The translations under genes were made by a program, and so were the position numbers. This document shows, piece by piece, positions 61,591-64,000 of a DNA stretch of 64,000 nt. The notes under the pieces are model-generated. The model saw only the letters and a program-made list of their open reading frames with translations, ran no database searches and was not told where the DNA came from. This stretch comes from Candidatus Bathyarchaeia archaeon. GTDB taxonomy: Archaea; Thermoproteota; Bathyarchaeia; Bathyarchaeales; DTEX01. The stretch lies in NCBI GenBank assembly GCA_038882715.1, contig JAVZNR010000007.1, forward strand, positions 58,468 through 122,467, given 5' to 3'. Position 1 is the first letter of the stretch; each line of letters opens with the position of its first letter.

Positions 61591-62964
61591 ATGGCTGACA
61601 TACATGAGATACCTACTGGGCTCCAGCGTTTTGAGAGGATAGGTGCCCATACCCACATTAAAGGTTTAGGTTTAGATGAAAATCTTCGGGCTGTCAAAAT
61701 TAAAGACGGTATGGTTGGGCAGGAAAAAGCCCGTGAGGCCGCTGGCCTAATAGTTCAGATGATTAAGGAGGGTAAACTGAGCGGTAGAACAATTATTTTA
61801 GCAGGGCCTCCGGGAACGGGGAAAACAGCTATAGCTATGGCTATAGCGAAGGAGCTTGGGCCGAATGTCCCATTTATACAGATGAGCGGCAGCGAAATAT
61901 ATAGTAGCGAGAGGAAGAAAACTGAGGTTTTAATTGAAGCTATGCGTAAAGCCATAGGGGTCGAGATACATGAGATGCGTAAAGTCTATGAGGGCGAAAT
62001 AACAAGCCTAGAGATCAGAACGGCACCGCACCCGTACAATCCATATCAGAGGGTTCCAGAGAGCGTGCAATTAACTCTAAAAACGACGAAGGAGGAGAAA
62101 ACCATTGAAGCTGGCGCGTCCATAGCGCAGCAAATAATTGCGCAGGGCATAACTGAAGGCTGCGTAATACAAATTGACGCTGAAACAGGCAGAGTTGTAA
62201 ACCTAGGTTTAAGCATGGAGAGCAGTAAGGGTAAGATTTACGAGGTTGATACGCGTGAAAAAGTTCCTAGACCTACTGGTCCAGTTTTAAAGGAAAAAGA
62301 GTTTGTTTACTCCTTAACATTAGATGACCTAGATAAGATGCATGCTAGAAGCAAAAGCGGCAGCTTCTTTTCATTACTCTTCGGTTTTAGCGAAAGTAGA
62401 GAGATGGATAGTGAAGTTAGAGCCTCAGTTGATGAGATGGTTAAGAAAATGGTTGATGAGGGCAGAGCATTCATACACCCAGGCGTGCTCTTCATAGACG
62501 ACAGCCATCTACTGGACTTGGAAGCCTTCAGCTTTCTTGGAAGAGCCCTAGAGAGCGAGCTAGTTCCAATAATAATACTTGCCACGAACCGCGGTATAAC
62601 AACGATACGTGGAACAGACGTTAAAAGCCCAATGGGCTTCCCCCTAGACCTCTTGGATAGGGCGGTCATAATAGCGACGCACGAGTATAGCGCAGAAGAC
62701 ATAAAAGAGATATTGAAGATCAGAGCCAACGAAGAGAAGATAAAAGTGGAGGAAGCGGCCCTTGAAAGGCTGACCGAGATAGGGTCTGCCTCATCACTTA
62801 GATACGCTGTTCAACTCTTAAGTCTAGCGGCTCAAAATGCTAGGTGCATGAAACGTGACTTCGTCACGCTTGAGGACGTTGAAAGAGTACAACTACTATT
62901 TATGGATGTTAATCAGGCTGTGGATCACCTCAAAAAATATGAGGCAAAGATGCTGTACTACTAG
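61591..62964 (+). CDS. TIP49/RuvBL-like AAA+ ATPase
   Basis: 457 residues from ATG 61591, with AGGTG just upstream. Walker A GPPGTGKTAIAMAIAKELG (about 72-90), the DII OB-fold insertion (about 120-235), Walker B GVLFIDDSHLLDLEAFSFL (about 296-314), sensor I ATNRGI and the arginine finger region PLDLLDRAVII. Eukaryotic RuvBL has LFVDEVH; here the catalytic Glu is Asp and Val-His becomes Ser-His. Archaeal homologues exist in Archaeoglobus and TACK lineages. Roles in eukaryotes include chromatin remodelling and RNP assembly. Confidence 0.93.
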   Translation: MADIHEIPTGLQRFERIGAHTHIKGLGLDENLRAVKIKDGMVGQEKAREAAGLIVQMIKEGKLSGRTIILAGPPGTGKTAIAMAIAKELGPNVPFIQMSGSEIYSSERKKTEVLIEAMRKAIGVEIHEMRKVYEGEITSLEIRTAPHPYNPYQRVPESVQLTLKTTKEEKTIEAGASIAQQIIAQGITEGCVIQIDAETGRVVNLGLSMESSKGKIYEVDTREKVPRPTGPVLKEKEFVYSLTLDDLDKMHARSKSGSFFSLLFGFSESREMDSEVRASVDEMVKKMVDEGRAFIHPGVLFIDDSHLLDLEAFSFLGRALESELVPIIILATNRGITTIRGTDVKSPMGFPLDLLDRAVIIATHEYSAEDIKEILKIRANEEKIKVEEAALERLTEIGSASSLRYAVQLLSLAAQNARCMKRDFVTLEDVERVQLLFMDVNQAVDHLKKYEAKMLYY

Positions 62965-63769
62965 ACCCATAAACTCTATCTTTTATCCATCGAAAATAGG
63001 CTTCGTCATAATCACTGCTTGTAAGAATATAGTTTCTAATGTAATCCGCATGTAGATTTGCGAGAGTAATGATTCTTTCATCGCCTATATCTGATCCCTT
63101 TCTAAGCATAACGGCGGTTTCACGGATCAGGGTTTCAAGTGGCGTAAAATAATATGGAAGCAATAGGTAGCGTAAAGAGGCGCTTATGCCAGCGTCCCTC
63201 AACCTTTTTAAAAGGTTTTTCCCCGAAAAATCCGAGATTATTATGGTGGATTTTCCCCTAAGATTCTCTTCATGATAAATCCTAAGTATGTATTCCGCCG
63301 CCTCATCTATATATGATGCGCTCTCGCTTATAGAGTCATATATTGTTTCTCTCCATTCTTTGACGTCAACTTTACCCGTGGAATTAATCCTAAGAGTTAG
63401 CAGGGCTATTTTCTCAGCCCTCTTAATAAGCGAGTCTTCAGAGCGCGGGCTTCTATAACAGAAAATCTTCACGCATGGGCTTCTGATTTTTAGACCCCCT
63501 AAAGCTGAAAGTATGGGCTTAAGTTGATGCTCCCATGAAGATATAGGTTCGCGTAGAATATTCAGCCTCCTCGCCTCATCAATAAAATGCTCGTATGGGG
63601 CCCCCAGCGCCAAATCCTCAACTAAATCATTTAATTCGCGCCGTATATCCAGAAAAAGAGCCTCGTATTTAGAGTTTTTAAGGATGTGTGCAGCCCTCTC
63701 AGAGGCTACCCTAAGATTGTCGGGCAAAATCCATATCTCAATTTTGCCTTGAACCATCATAATGAACAT
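62930..63769 (-). CDS. Unknown protein, about 276-279 residues
   Basis: I do not recognise this family. The protein begins VQGKIEIWILPDNLRVASERAAHIL and shows alternating alpha-beta secondary structure with strands YEALFLDIRREL and CVKIFCYRSP, then long helices (SYIDEAAEYILRIYHEENLRG) and a possible second Rossmann-like region (STIIISDFSGKNLLKRLRDAG). A three-layer alpha/beta fold is likely. TATA-like CAATAAATC at 63783-63791 (minus strand) favours a leaderless ATG at 63760 or 63757. Its 3' end overlaps the TIP49 end by 35 bases, tail to tail. Confidence 0.6.
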   Translation of the reverse strand: MFIMMVQGKIEIWILPDNLRVASERAAHILKNSKYEALFLDIRRELNDLVEDLALGAPYEHFIDEARRLNILREPISSWEHQLKPILSALGGLKIRSPCVKIFCYRSPRSEDSLIKRAEKIALLTLRINSTGKVDVKEWRETIYDSISESASYIDEAAEYILRIYHEENLRGKSTIIISDFSGKNLLKRLRDAGISASLRYLLLPYYFTPLETLIRETAVMLRKGSDIGDERIITLANLHADYIRNYILTSSDYDEAYFRWIKDRVYGSSSTASLPHIF

Positions 63770-63809
63770 AAAATCAAAAAAGATTTATTGGAAATATTGG
63801 TTTCTAATT

Positions 63810-63815
63810 AAAAAA
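63810..63815 (-). terminator. T-run after the second thermosome gene
   Basis: Minus-strand TTTTTT at 63815-63810, within TATTTTTTAATTAG, about 25 bases after the thermosome stop. T-runs in the non-template strand are the usual archaeal termination signal. Confidence 0.4.
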
Positions 63816-63839
63816 TAGGCTTTTGGTTAAAGAGGTTTT

Positions 63840-64000
63840 CTAGTCAAATTCTTTGCTCTCGGTCTCTTTAGACTCCTTAGGTGTTTTCGGCATCTTTGTT
63901 TTCCCTGCGGCTATTACATCGTCTATCTTCAGTATCATTGTCGCGGCCTCTACAGCCGACTTAATTATCTGCCTTTTGACGGCGAGCGGCTCATAAACAT
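63840..64000 (-). CDS. ths: Second thermosome subunit, C-terminal fragment (5' end outside window)
   Basis: The minus strand read from the right edge encodes VYEPLAVKRQIIKSAVEAAT, then MILKIDDVIAAGKTKMPKTP and an acidic tail ending SKEFD before the TAG at 63840-63842. This matches the C-terminus of the thermosome at 59859-61529 ([31 protein letters not shown]). It is therefore a second paralogue, running toward the left, and the pair straddle TIP49. The start is beyond 64000. Confidence 0.9.
   Translation of the reverse strand, partial: VYEPLAVKRQIIKSAVEAATMILKIDDVIAAGKTKMPKTPKESKETESKEFD

Noticed and set aside
1..64000. CRISPR arrays, insertion sequences, prophage, integrase and rRNA genes
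   Set aside because: No regularly spaced repeats, transposase or integrase motifs, terminal inverted repeats or rRNA-like stretches were seen. Repeated short A/T runs are promoters or terminators.

Overview
This window comes from an uncultivated or poorly sampled archaeon of the TACK group. The evidence is an RNA polymerase A subunit that is not split into A' and A'' at the usual point, a complete CdvA/CdvB/CdvC (ESCRT-III/Vps4) division locus, ribosomal proteins L38e, L39e, L31e and L18Ae, a KEOPS/exosome/proteasome superoperon, a TIP49-like ATPase, two thermosome genes and intron-bearing tRNAs with archaeal bulge-helix-bulge splice motifs. Bathyarchaeia- or Aigarchaeota-like lineages fit best, but I cannot place it without a tree. 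I see no rRNA, insertion sequence, prophage or CRISPR array.

Layout. 1-2.7 kb: end of RNA polymerase A, then L30e, NusA and S12. 2.7-4.5 kb: an unknown protein, a radical SAM enzyme and a possibly structured noncoding stretch. 4.6-15.9 kb (minus strand): a near-continuous run of informational genes. S15, a DHH phosphoesterase, a Pcc1 paralogue, proteasome alpha, SBDS, the exosome (Rrp4, Rrp41, Rrp42), L37Ae, Brix, Pcc1, RNase P Rnp4 and a CRM protein form the upstream part. A second promoter then drives S19e, PDCD5-like, L39e, L31e, aIF6, L18Ae, prefoldin alpha and FtsY. 16-36.6 kb: a metabolic and accessory stretch with GH4 and GH3 glycosidases, a creatininase-family enzyme, a NagA-like amidohydrolase, TIM-barrel sugar isomerases, a Gfo/Idh/MocA-DUF362 fusion, an MBL hydrolase, an oversized TrmB-type regulator and an M20 peptidase, with Lhr helicase, a lysine-methyltransferase-like gene and tRNA-Val among them. 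36.7-48.6 kb: tRNA and RNA processing (L38e, a COG2112-type kinase, CCA-adding enzyme, ThpR, RNase Z, Trm-G10), a second GH4, and a class II HMG-CoA reductase. 49.9-53.5 kb: the cdv operon and tRNA-Gln. 54-59.2 kb: GH116, a phosphomannose-isomerase-like cupin and NagA. 59.3-64 kb: a winged-helix regulator divergent from a thermosome gene, TIP49, an unknown protein and the end of a second thermosome gene.

How it fits together. The large minus-strand block couples ribosome assembly, tRNA modification (KEOPS), RNA decay (exosome), protein decay (proteasome) and protein targeting (FtsY). The scattered glycosidases lack signal peptides and no sugar transporter lies in the window, which points to intracellular processing of imported or recycled glycans. 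Two genes (31223-32057 and 44101-45268) are each interrupted by one extra base in a homopolymer; these may be real lesions or assembly errors. One ribosomal gene (L39e, 7201-7353) is very short, starts with TTG and is easily missed.
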